Assembly: GCF_025148125.1 (NCBI RefSeq)
Contig: NZ_CP102267.1
Location: 4,040,501-4,104,500 of the forward strand
Direction: 5' to 3'
Length of the DNA stretch: 64,000 nt
Source of the DNA: Blautia wexlerae DSM 19850
GTDB taxonomy: Bacteria > Bacillota > Clostridia > Lachnospirales > Lachnospiraceae
The position numbers and the translations under genes were made by a program. The notes beneath the pieces were generated by a model. The model was not told the DNA's origin. It ran no database searches and saw nothing but the letters and a program-made list of their open reading frames with translations. Below, in pieces: positions 45,882 to 53,526 of the stretch. How positions within the stretch are numbered: the stretch's first letter is position 1; each line of letters begins with the position of its first letter.

Positions 45882-47150
45882 CTATTTGGTAAGTATCAAT
45901 GCTCCTAAGAAAACAGCAATACTTAAAATAAAATCCTTTTTCACCAGAAAATTTTTATATTTCACTTCTAGCCAGAGATTCAGGACTGTCGCACATATAA
46001 GTATTGCACACCCTAACAGTATTTGCGCTATACTGCTGTTTACAACAAAAGCCATTATAATTCCTTCGCCACAAACAATTGTAATTGGTATCACCATAAA
46101 CTGTTTCACAATTCGATTTTCCGATATAGGAATAAATAGACCATCTGTGGCTTTTTCAAGAATACTATCCAACTGTTGAACCATACTCCGTAAAGTCAAT
46201 CGAAAAACGGCAAATATACTGCCTAACAACATATAACGTATTTCTTCTTGCTGTAAAAATGGCAGCGTCCAATAAAAAGGCATTTTATAAATTCCTAGAC
46301 ATATCGTAAACAAAATCATTCCCATTATTATCCAATTTCTGCCTAATCTATAAATAGATATTTGAGCTTTCCATATCAATGGAAAGTAATATAAAAAATT
46401 GGATACTTTATTTTTTCTCTGTAAATATCTCACCATTTTTTCTTTTGCATATTGATCTAACAATACAGTATTATTAAAATTTTGAGCAATACGTACTTTT
46501 TCCAAAAATTGCATCTCATCTTCATACTTTAAAGCATTTATTTCCAGAACACCAAAATCATAAACTAGCATATACATCCATATTCCTATATCTATAATAA
46601 TACACATAAAAAAATATTTAAGCGATATTACCAAGATTATACTAAATAACAGCCATATTCCAATATCTCTTCTTTGATTTGCATGATATATTTTCCATCT
46701 CATTAAATTAGTTGTATTTAATAACAAAAATATTATGAGTAATATAAATAGAAAATTTCTATTCAAATGGATTCCATTAATACAAGCTGAAAGAATGATT
46801 GAAAATATAATGTCCTTTAAGGTTAACCCTATATATTTTATTGATATCATTTGTCTTATCCTTTTCTCTTGAATGAAAAACAATGATGCCGGTTTTATTA
46901 TAATTGCCGGTTTAACATTAATAAAACAAACGCCAAACGAGTATAATATCAAAAATCCAAATACCAGATAACATATTCGAAGATTACATGCATTTATTTT
47001 CCGAATTATTGGAAAAAATTTAATCACAATTTGATATCCAACAACAGCTACCGCAACTACCAAAGACAATATAGGTATCAGCATATTTTCTATTAATCTT
47101 TTAGTTTCTCTAATCTTATTCACACATAACAGTTTTCTGTACTCCTGCAT
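45882..47150 (-). CDS. ABC transporter membrane subunit
   Basis: 422 residues with about ten hydrophobic helices and a basic, Lys/Arg-rich middle. No family signature can be named with confidence; its overlap with an ABC ATPase (35 bp) makes it the permease of an export-type transporter. Start at 47150 chosen because the frame before it begins with TTG-GTG and AGGGAG lies suitably upstream of ATG. Strongly AT-rich. Confidence 0.8.
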   Translation of the reverse strand: MQEYRKLLCVNKIRETKRLIENMLIPILSLVVAVAVVGYQIVIKFFPIIRKINACNLRICYLVFGFLILYSFGVCFINVKPAIIIKPASLFFIQEKRIRQMISIKYIGLTLKDIIFSIILSACINGIHLNRNFLFILLIIFLLLNTTNLMRWKIYHANQRRDIGIWLLFSIILVISLKYFFMCIIIDIGIWMYMLVYDFGVLEINALKYEDEMQFLEKVRIAQNFNNTVLLDQYAKEKMVRYLQRKNKVSNFLYYFPLIWKAQISIYRLGRNWIIMGMILFTICLGIYKMPFYWTLPFLQQEEIRYMLLGSIFAVFRLTLRSMVQQLDSILEKATDGLFIPISENRIVKQFMVIPITIVCGEGIIMAFVVNSSIAQILLGCAILICATVLNLWLEVKYKNFLVKKDFILSIAVFLGALILTK

Positions 47151-47871
47151 AATGCTCTCCCTCACCAATTAAGGACATATATATTTGTTCCAACGAAGTT
47201 TCCTTATTCATCTGCTGCTTTTGTAATATTTCTGTCTTTGTTCCTTGTTCGACTATTCTTCCATCATATAAAAAAATATATCTGTCACAAAAATCTTCAG
47301 CCAAACTTAGTAAATGTGTAGATATGAGTATCGTTTTATCTTGTTTCTTCAAATTTTTTAAAGTATTTTTGAATTTATATGTTTGTGCTGGATCCAACCC
47401 ATTAAACGGTTCATCTGCCAGCAGCACATCGTATTGCCGCAACAATGCAAGTGCAATCATAAGTTTCTGCAACGTTCCTTTTGAAAGCGCTGATGGAATT
47501 TTGTTAAGGTGCTGATTAAGATTAAATTCTCGAATTAATGAATCAACTGTCACTGAGTTCTCAGGGTACAGTGCTTTAATAAACTGAAGATGCTCCCAAA
47601 CAGTCAATTCTTCATAGTACACTGGAATATCTGGAATGAACGTCACAGGATTATTCTCTCTTTTAATAGAAAATATATCATTATCACCAATAATAATTTT
47701 ACCATTATTAGGTTTCATTTTTTTTATCATGAGTTTTAGCATTGTTGATTTTCCTGCGCCATTAGGACCAATTAAGCCTGTTATCTCTCCCTTATTCATT
47801 CCAAAATTAATATCATGTAATATTGGCTTCTTATCATAAGCAAAATTTACATTTTCTACATTTACATACAT
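47116..47871 (-). CDS. ABC transporter ATP-binding protein
   Basis: 251 residues. Walker A GPNGAGKS (near residue 37), signature LSKGTLQKL, Walker B DVLLADEP, and H-loop STHLLSLAED. It resembles the multidrug/bacteriocin-type exporters of the ABC-2 class. Start at 47871 follows GGGAGGCGAGAGAT. It is first in a two-gene operon read from the MerR-type promoter at 47897-47927. Confidence 0.93.
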   Translation of the reverse strand: MYVNVENVNFAYDKKPILHDINFGMNKGEITGLIGPNGAGKSTMLKLMIKKMKPNNGKIIIGDNDIFSIKRENNPVTFIPDIPVYYEELTVWEHLQFIKALYPENSVTVDSLIREFNLNQHLNKIPSALSKGTLQKLMIALALLRQYDVLLADEPFNGLDPAQTYKFKNTLKNLKKQDKTILISTHLLSLAEDFCDRYIFLYDGRIVEQGTKTEILQKQQMNKETSLEQIYMSLIGEGEHYAGVQKTVMCE

Positions 47872-47896
47872 ATCTCTCGCCTCCCTGTTTTTCTTA

Positions 47897-47927
47897 TATA
47901 TACACCTTAGAGGAAGTTTAAGGTCAA
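47897..47927 (-). promoter_or_regulatory. MerR-type promoter/operator of the ABC operon
   Basis: Minus strand: TTGACC (47927-47922), exactly 19 bp, TATATA (47902-47897). The spacer has the near-perfect dyad ACCTTA...TAAGGT, the classic MerR/BmrR binding site. It lies 26 bp before the ATPase gene and just after the MerR gene. Confidence 0.85.
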
Positions 47928-47984
47928 GAAAAAAAGAGAACATTTTCTATTTGTCCTCTTTTTCTCAAAAATATCTTCGCATTC

Positions 47985-48596
47985 TTATTTTGTTTCATTA
48001 CACACTATAATCCGTAATATTGAAACAACCAAAATCAAACCCAAAACAAAAGTTATTACTTTAAACGGAGCACTCATATATGTATTACATAATTCCAAAT
48101 ATAATTGCACGCACATAATGACAGCAATTACTCCCCCTACAATACAAACAATTAATTTAGAAATATCGAAAATTTTTTGTATCCTGTCCTGCCGTTTTAT
48201 TCTCTCCAATTGGTAAATATATTCCTCTTTTCCTGATATCATTTTATCTAACATCTCTTCTGATAAATCAGTCACACTCATATCCATTTTTATCAACTCT
48301 TCGCATAAAAAATAATTCTGCCTAAGTCTATTTTCTTCTTCTTTAATTTTAAGCAAATGTGTATTTAAAACACTGGTTAATGCTTCCTTTTCATATAAAA
48401 TTTTTCTAATATCTGAAACCGGAATATCTAACATCCTTAACATTTTTATACGATTTAACAAAAGAATATCTTCCTCTGTATATTCACGATATCCATTTAC
48501 AGGATTTCTTTTCGGAATTAATAAATTTTCTTTCTCATAAAATCTGATATTATAACTTGTAATTCCAGTTCGTTTTTCAACATCTTTTATCTTCAT
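47985..48596 (-). CDS. MerR-family regulator with C-terminal membrane anchor
   Basis: 203 residues. Winged helix (RTGITSYNIRFYEKENLLI, then NGYREYTEEDILLLNRIK), long coiled coil, and two hydrophobic helices (about 147-167 and 177-196). It has the same plan as the protein at 12235-12876. It probably controls the ABC exporter through the 19-bp-spacer promoter next to it, perhaps sensing a membrane-active compound (inference). Confidence 0.87.
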   Translation of the reverse strand: MKIKDVEKRTGITSYNIRFYEKENLLIPKRNPVNGYREYTEEDILLLNRIKMLRMLDIPVSDIRKILYEKEALTSVLNTHLLKIKEEENRLRQNYFLCEELIKMDMSVTDLSEEMLDKMISGKEEYIYQLERIKRQDRIQKIFDISKLIVCIVGGVIAVIMCVQLYLELCNTYMSAPFKVITFVLGLILVVSILRIIVCNETK

Positions 48597-48627
48597 TATA
48601 GCCTCTTTTATGTTTCGTATTTTTTTA

Positions 48628-48656
48628 TTGCATACAATGTCCCTAACTGCTATAAT
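48628..48656 (+). promoter_or_regulatory. Promoter of the small toxin gene
   Basis: TTGCAT (48628-48633), 17 bp, TATAAT (48651-48656), starting an RNA near 48663. Confidence 0.8.
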
Positions 48657-48770
48657 TTACATCATGGGTGCTATCATAACGGTAGGCGGTTAGTCCTTCA
48701 GCAGAGGGACTGTGACCCTCTGATTACATAGAAACTCGAAAGAGAATCCACTGGAAAGGAGGGCTAAGCC

Positions 48771-48869
48771 ATGAGTATTGTTGATTTTATAGCAGTAGTG
48801 AGCTTCGGCTTAACCTGCTTTGGTCTTGGATATACCTTTGGCAAGGATAATAATAAACCACAAAAATAG
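48771..48869 (+). CDS. Small hydrophobic holin-like/type I toxin peptide
   Basis: 32 residues: one membrane helix (VDFIAVVSFGLTCFGLGYTF) and a charged C-terminal tail GKDNNKPQK. The build is that of the small Fst/TxpA-like or holin-like toxins. A very strong AAGGAGG lies 9-15 bases before the ATG. The mRNA has a ~108-base leader. A convergent antisense promoter and a shared terminator flank it, as in type I toxin-antitoxin loci. Toxicity is inferred. Confidence 0.8.
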   Translation: MSIVDFIAVVSFGLTCFGLGYTFGKDNNKPQK

Positions 48870-48905
48870 CCGCCCTGGTCTGGTAAACTAAGCGGCAATT
48901 TTTGT
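48867..48905. terminator. Shared bidirectional terminator of toxin and antisense RNA
   Basis: GCCGC stem with GCGGC around the CCTGGTCTGGTAAACTAA loop; T-runs exit both ways (ATTTTT on plus, TATTTTT on minus). Confidence 0.75.
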
Positions 48906-48951
48906 CAAAACATATATCGGACTAACCGTCTATCGGTAGCACTCTTTTTCT
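48870..48951 (-). ncRNA. Predicted antisense antitoxin RNA
   Basis: Transcribed leftward from the promoter at 48958-48986. Its first bases (GTGCTACCGATAGACGGTTAGTCC, shown as two parts: GTGCTACCGATA and GACGGTTAGTCC) resemble the toxin mRNA 5' end at 48668-48696 (GTGCTATCATAACGG, CGGTTAGTCC). It overlaps the toxin mRNA through the common terminator, the pAD1 par (Fst/RNAII) architecture. Confidence 0.65.
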
Positions 48952-48957
48952 ATAATC

Positions 48958-48986
48958 ATATTAGCACGCATGTGTGAAAATGTCAA
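48958..48986 (-). promoter_or_regulatory. Promoter of the antisense RNA
   Basis: Minus strand: TTGACA (48986-48981), 17 bp, TAATAT (48963-48958). Stronger than the toxin promoter, as expected for an antitoxin. Confidence 0.78.
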
Positions 48987-48995
48987 AAATTTTCT

Positions 48996-49937
48996 TCATT
49001 CTTGGTTATTAATCTCCTTGATCAACTGTACTGCCTTCTCTGCATCATCGGTTTTCACAAATATATCCACACCATATATTCCAAATCCTGGTGCCCCATG
49101 CATTGCAACATTCGCACCTGCTTCCTGAGAAAAAGCTACTATTCCATTTTGCTTTAACATTTCTACAAGTTGTTCTGTCTCTACTATATTCTGTGCATTA
49201 TAAATTTTTGTCCATTCTGCCTTAGATAGAGAAGTTTCCTTTTTCTCCTGAACATTTGACGAATTCTGGTTTCTTTTTCGATTAATAAATGCCAAGAGCC
49301 TAAGAATAATAAATGCCACAATAATAATACCAATCAGAAATCCCAATGCTAATCGTGTTACCTGTGTTTCTGTAGCTCCCATTCTAAATAAACATATGCC
49401 ATAGATGACTGTAAAAATTCCTGCACATATCACACTGGTGAGAAAATCTCGCCATATAGTAGCACTTTTTGGCAAACATTTATCCCATATTCCATTATAC
49501 ACCATAATAGAGGCGTACAGGATTCCTCCTACCAAAGCAGTTGCTGTCTCTCCTAAAACCAAGCGAATATCCACAGTTAATAACATCTGAATAATAATCG
49601 CTAACACACTAATCACAAACATTGATGCAAATGCAAGATTTCCAGCCTTTAATGCTTTTTGTTTCACCCATCCTTCATACACCGCAACTTTGTCCAGTGT
49701 TTCTTTCATCTCTTTATTCATAGTCTGGCTCCTTTCTCCATCCAGGAGCTCTCTCATCTCAACATCGTAATATTCAGCAAGTTGAACAAGTATACTGAGA
49801 TCTGGCATATTTATTCCTGTTTCCCATCTGGAAACTGTTCTTGCAGATACCTCAAACTTCTCGGCAAGCTGCTCTTGCGTAAGATTCTTTTCTTTACGAC
49901 ATTGCTTTAAAAAAGCTCCAATCTTTTTTGTGTCCAT
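48996..49937 (-). CDS. XRE-family membrane regulator with DUF2007 tail
   Basis: 313 residues. N-terminal Cro/C1 helix-turn-helix (LTQEQLAEKFEVSARTVSRW, about residues 19-38), a linker, four to five membrane helices (about 100-215), and a C-terminal DUF2007-like domain (AQNIVETEQLVEMLKQNGIV). A one-protein membrane sensor; its target and signal are unknown. Start at 49937 follows AGAGGTAGAGAC. Confidence 0.85.
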   Translation of the reverse strand: MDTKKIGAFLKQCRKEKNLTQEQLAEKFEVSARTVSRWETGINMPDLSILVQLAEYYDVEMRELLDGERSQTMNKEMKETLDKVAVYEGWVKQKALKAGNLAFASMFVISVLAIIIQMLLTVDIRLVLGETATALVGGILYASIMVYNGIWDKCLPKSATIWRDFLTSVICAGIFTVIYGICLFRMGATETQVTRLALGFLIGIIIVAFIILRLLAFINRKRNQNSSNVQEKKETSLSKAEWTKIYNAQNIVETEQLVEMLKQNGIVAFSQEAGANVAMHGAPGFGIYGVDIFVKTDDAEKAVQLIKEINNQE

Positions 49938-50087
49938 GTCTCTACCTCTCTTCCACTTACAGCTTACCAATATGTACCCAAATTACCACGACATAAAACG
50001 AGAATCCGCTAATTTTCAACCGGACATCGTATGTCTAAAACAAATAAACGGTATTTTCACCCCAAAAGCATTCTATTCCTCTATAAA

Positions 50088-50402
50088 TTAACCTTCTCTT
50101 TTATGTCTATCCATAAGCAGCAGAATAAACATAACAAACCATATCACCCATGCAATTAAACAACCGATTCCTATATGCCAAATATCTATAATCATTCCAG
50201 CAATAAAAGGAATTGACATAAACATCATTCTCTTCCCATATGCCTTACACATAGCATTTTCATCATATTTTTTTCGTTCTTCTGCTGATTTCATATTATA
50301 ACCAGACAAGAATTTGGATGCTTGTCCTTTTGACCTATAAAACCATATTCCAAATAAAAGCATAATCACTGCCATTGCAAAGTCAAAAATAATATAGAAC
50401 AT
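50088..50402 (-). CDS. Small membrane protein, DUF3784-like
   Basis: 104 residues, three helices. A hydrophobic start (FYIIFDFAMAVIMLLFGIWF) then a cytoplasmic YNMKSAEERKKYDENAMCKA motif and two helices, as in DUF3784 proteins of Firmicutes. Start at 50402 has AAAGGAAGCATTAT upstream. It overlaps no other start once trimmed. Function unknown. Confidence 0.75.
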   Translation of the reverse strand: MFYIIFDFAMAVIMLLFGIWFYRSKGQASKFLSGYNMKSAEERKKYDENAMCKAYGKRMMFMSIPFIAGMIIDIWHIGIGCLIAWVIWFVMFILLLMDRHKREG

Positions 50403-50439
50403 ATAATGCTTCCTTTCAGTCGATTCCACAAACTTGAAG

Positions 50440-50631
50440 TTATTGATCTTCTGAATCCAATCCAAGTTCTTTCAACTCTTTTTCGTTTTGGATATCTTCA
50501 TCAGTTTTCTTTCCAGTGATAGCACTGTAGGCTTCTTTGATTCCATTCTTCACTGCCCATTTGATAACGAAATACAGTGCAATCAAAATAACAATTGCGG
50601 TTCCACCGCTTATACCTAATTCATTCCACAT
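50440..50631 (-). CDS. Small single-helix membrane protein (DUF6019-like)
   Basis: 63 residues: one N-terminal helix (AIVILIALYFVIKWAVKNG) and a charged tail. Strong GGAGGATTGAATT upstream. It sits between DUF3784- and SdpI-like genes, same strand, probably one operon. Function unknown. Confidence 0.65.
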   Translation of the reverse strand: MWNELGISGGTAIVILIALYFVIKWAVKNGIKEAYSAITGKKTDEDIQNEKELKELGLDSEDQ

Positions 50632-50680
50632 AATTCAATCCTCCAACTTCCGATTTTCATTTCCGCCAATTGGAAATTAG

Positions 50681-51046
50681 CTATTTTTTCATTCCTTGCT
50701 TTGTAAAATGTTTATGCAACAAAAATTCTGTCGGAATAATTGTAAGCACCATAATTCCTAATTGTAAAAACACCAAATAAACAGAAATCATTTCAAAGTT
50801 TGTATCATCTTTCGTTAAAATCAAAATAAAAATCGATAGTATCACCAGGATGATTCCTAAAACAAAGTTTATCCAGCCCCAACACCTGTGTGCATATCTC
50901 CATGTTTCATCATTCATCCTTGACATAGTAGTTCGATATCCCGAACTCCCCTGCCAATCTTTAGGAGGCTTATCTTTCCACGTATATCCCAATATAATCA
51001 TAGATAACGGTACTAAAAGTGAACACGCAGATAAAAATATAAACAT
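50681..51046 (-). CDS. SdpI-family membrane protein
   Basis: 121 residues, three helices. The SdpI signature GYRTTMSRMNDETWRYAHR is at about residues 36-54. SdpI in Bacillus gives immunity to the SdpC killing peptide and helps signal it; here the protein may protect against a peptide toxin (inference). AGGAGATCTCTGTA precedes the ATG. Confidence 0.82.
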   Translation of the reverse strand: MFIFLSACSLLVPLSMIILGYTWKDKPPKDWQGSSGYRTTMSRMNDETWRYAHRCWGWINFVLGIILVILSIFILILTKDDTNFEMISVYLVFLQLGIMVLTIIPTEFLLHKHFTKQGMKK

Positions 51047-51101
51047 TACAGAGATCTCCTCTCAACTTCTGATTAATTTGCTCTAAAGACTAAAGTTGTC
51101 A

Positions 51102-51446
51102 TCAAATAAACCCTACCCATATTCCAACCGCTATAAGTATCATGCCTAGTATTCTTCCAACAAATCTCGCCTTTTTATTTCCAAATAAAGCAGTTGTTTC
51201 TGAAGTAGTAAATGGAAGCAAAACAACAGTGACCCCCATTACTATAATTCCACTTCCAATCATGCAATTGCGGCTTGACACAACACCATAAAACATAGCT
51301 AAAAACCCTAAAATAATGCCCGAAATGAAATACTTAATTTTATGTCTATCTTTTTCAATTATCTTTCTATAGCTGTTTTCGCACTCACTGCTACAAAATT
51401 CCAAATTACTATCTAATTCTTTGCCACAATATCTACATTTTTTCAT
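51102..51446 (-). CDS. Zinc-ribbon small membrane protein
   Basis: 114 residues. N-terminal zinc ribbon MKKCRYCGKELDSNLEFCSS with a following ECENSYRK, four Cys in CxxC...CxxxC spacing, then three helices. Start at 51446 has GAGGAAGTTACT upstream. Function unknown. Confidence 0.72.
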   Translation of the reverse strand: MKKCRYCGKELDSNLEFCSSECENSYRKIIEKDRHKIKYFISGIILGFLAMFYGVVSSRNCMIGSGIIVMGVTVVLLPFTTSETTALFGNKKARFVGRILGMILIAVGIWVGFI

Positions 51447-51589
51447 AGTAACTTCCTCGATAATTTTCAAAATTTTATCCAAAAGCTCTCGATTTGTCTT
51501 TACTTTATTCTACCATAGTTCATTTTAAAATACTATTCCAATACACACAAAACAGAAAAAAGCGATCCTTTTCGACCGCCTATTTCCAC

Positions 51590-51937
51590 CTACATATATA
51601 TCGTATTTTTCACTACAATTTCTTCTGCACTGGATTTTATATTAATCATTAATCTAACCCACTTCATCTGATCCTGTGCCTTTAATTCTTCCGTCGCACC
51701 CTGTTTTTTCACCATCTGTTCCATAAGTATTTCCACCTGCTTTCTGGCTTCCTGATCAATCTGATTCAGGTGTTCCGTCAGCTTTCCAGTCAATAGCAAG
51801 TATTGATATTTTGCTGATCTGTGTTCCTTCAGGAACTGTTTTCACAACATTCCATATTTTCCATATATCGGTTCTTCTTCATTCAACAGCAAAGATTTCA
51901 TCAAATATCCATATTTTAATATAGAATTATTTTTCAT
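51590..51937 (-). pseudogene. TnpV remnant (Tn4451-type transposon protein) with a stop codon
   Basis: Reading from 51937: MKNNSILKYGYLMKSLLLNE, GKYGML, a TGA where relatives have Arg, then KQFLKEHRSAKYQYLLLTGK and IDQEARKQVEILMEQM to the end, matching the TnpV family of mobilizable Tn4451-like elements. One nonsense change breaks it. It lies 20 bp from the tuf-side boundary repeat. Confidence 0.75.
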
Positions 51938-51955
51938 AATTTTTATGTTTCCAGG

Positions 51956-52113
51956 CAACAGAAAAACCCCGGAAACCTTACGGTTCCGGGGTATCTTACG
52001 TTTGGACACAATGTACCTTACGGTACTCAATATATATAATTTAAGATGTTATGCTAAAATTATTCGATAACTGTAGCAACACGTCCTGATCCAACAGTAC
52101 GTCCACCTTCACG
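51956..52113. repeat. Direct repeat at the tuf end of the island (original copy)
   Basis: 158 bases covering the last 18 codons of tuf and its terminator, repeated at 45571-45727 in the same orientation with about four differences. Confidence 0.88.
51961..51993 (-). terminator. tuf terminator
   Basis: Minus strand: ACCCCGGAA-type stem (CCCCGGAA with TTCCGGGG) followed by TTTTTCTG. Copies at 45576-45608 (intact) and 18791-18850 (decayed). Confidence 0.9.
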
Positions 52114-53253
52114 GATAGCGAAAGTAAGACCCTGAGCCATAGCGATTGGGTGGATCAGTTCGATTGTCATTTCGATGTTATCTCCAGGCATGCACATTTC
52201 TGTTCCTTCTGGAAGGTTGCAAACACCTGTTACGTCTGTTGTTCTGAAGTAGAACTGTGGACGATAGTTGTTGAAGAATGGAGTATGACGTCCACCTTCA
52301 TCTTTTGTCAGAACGTAAACCTGAGCTGTGAATTTTGTATGGCATGTAAGTGTTCCTGGTTTAGCAAGAACCTGTCCACGCTCGATTTCGTTTCTCTGAA
52401 CACCACGAAGAAGTGCACCGATGTTATCACCAGCCTGAGCTTCATCAAGGAGTTTACGGAACATTTCGATACCAGTTACAACAACTTTACGTGTTTCTTC
52501 TTTGATACCAACGATTTCAACTTCGTCAGATACATGAAGTACACCAGCCTCTACTCTACCAGTAGCAACTGTACCACGACCTGTGATAGAGAATACATCC
52601 TCTACAGGCATTACGAATGGTTTATCTGTGTCACGCTGTGGGTCTGGAATGTAGCTGTCAACAGCATCCATAAGTTCCATGATCTTGTCTCCCCACTCGC
52701 TGCTCGGATCTTCAAGAGCTTTAAGAGCTGATCCACGGATAACCGGGATGTCATCTCCTGGGAAGTCATACTCGCTTAAGAGTTCACGGATTTCCATTTC
52801 TACCAGTTCAAGAAGTTCTTCATCATCAACCATATCACATTTGTTCATGAATACAACGATGTAAGGAACACCTACCTGACGGGAAAGAAGGATGTGCTCT
52901 TTAGTCTGAGCCATAACACCATCTGTAGCAGCAACAACGAGGATAGCACCATCCATCTGAGCTGCACCTGTGATCATGTTCTTAACGTAGTCAGCATGGC
53001 CTGGGCAGTCAACGTGTGCATAGTGTCTATGCTCTGTTTCATACTCAACGTGTGCTGTAGAAATTGTGATACCACGTTCTCTTTCTTCTGGAGCTTTATC
53101 GATATTAGCGAAATCTGTAGCTGTGTTACCAGCAACTCTTTCAGACAGAACTTTTGTGATAGCTGCTGTTAAAGTTGTTTTACCATGGTCAACGTGTCCG
53201 ATGGTACCAATGTTACAATGCGGTTTTGTTCTCTCAAACTTAGCTTTTGCCAT
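52060..53253 (-). CDS. tuf: Elongation factor EF-Tu
   Basis: 397 residues, complete. G1 GHVDHGKT, G3 [14 protein letters not shown]4 NKCD, G5 GSALKAL, domain II AGRVEAG-type and C-terminal [15 protein letters not shown]. It delivers aminoacyl-tRNA to the ribosome with GTP. AAGGAGGACGTTTTAAA precedes the ATG. Last gene of the str operon. Between fusA and tuf are 273 bases with a hairpin (53483-53505) and repeat copy 4, so tuf may also have its own promoter. Confidence 0.98.
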   Translation of the reverse strand: MAKAKFERTKPHCNIGTIGHVDHGKTTLTAAITKVLSERVAGNTATDFANIDKAPEERERGITISTAHVEYETEHRHYAHVDCPGHADYVKNMITGAAQMDGAILVVAATDGVMAQTKEHILLSRQVGVPYIVVFMNKCDMVDDEELLELVEMEIRELLSEYDFPGDDIPVIRGSALKALEDPSSEWGDKIMELMDAVDSYIPDPQRDTDKPFVMPVEDVFSITGRGTVATGRVEAGVLHVSDEVEIVGIKEETRKVVVTGIEMFRKLLDEAQAGDNIGALLRGVQRNEIERGQVLAKPGTLTCHTKFTAQVYVLTKDEGGRHTPFFNNYRPQFYFRTTDVTGVCNLPEGTEMCMPGDNIEMTIELIHPIAMAQGLTFAIREGGRTVGSGRVATVIE

Positions 53254-53438
53254 TTTAAAACGTCCTCCTTAAAACATTTGGCTCTTATATTATTATAGAG
53301 CGCCTTTTTCGGTTTTAAACTTGCTATCCTTGATTATATTGCATAACCGGAATATTTGCAAGCATTTTATACAATTTGATAAGTTTCACACTATAAACAG
53401 TGTATTATTATCAATTGTTGTATCATTACAGTTCACAC

Positions 53439-53465
53439 ATTACTGAGAACATAGTGAACAGTAAC
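53439..53465. repeat. Dispersed palindromic repeat, copy 4 (between fusA and tuf)
   Basis: Variant with ATTACTGAGAACATAGTGAA then CAGTAAC. Its presence inside the str operon suggests mobility or recombination of the repeat. Confidence 0.6.
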
Positions 53466-53526
53466 TTTATATCTCCTACACCCTGCCGGCTTTAAACACC
53501 GGCAGACTGCAGATGATCAATAATTA

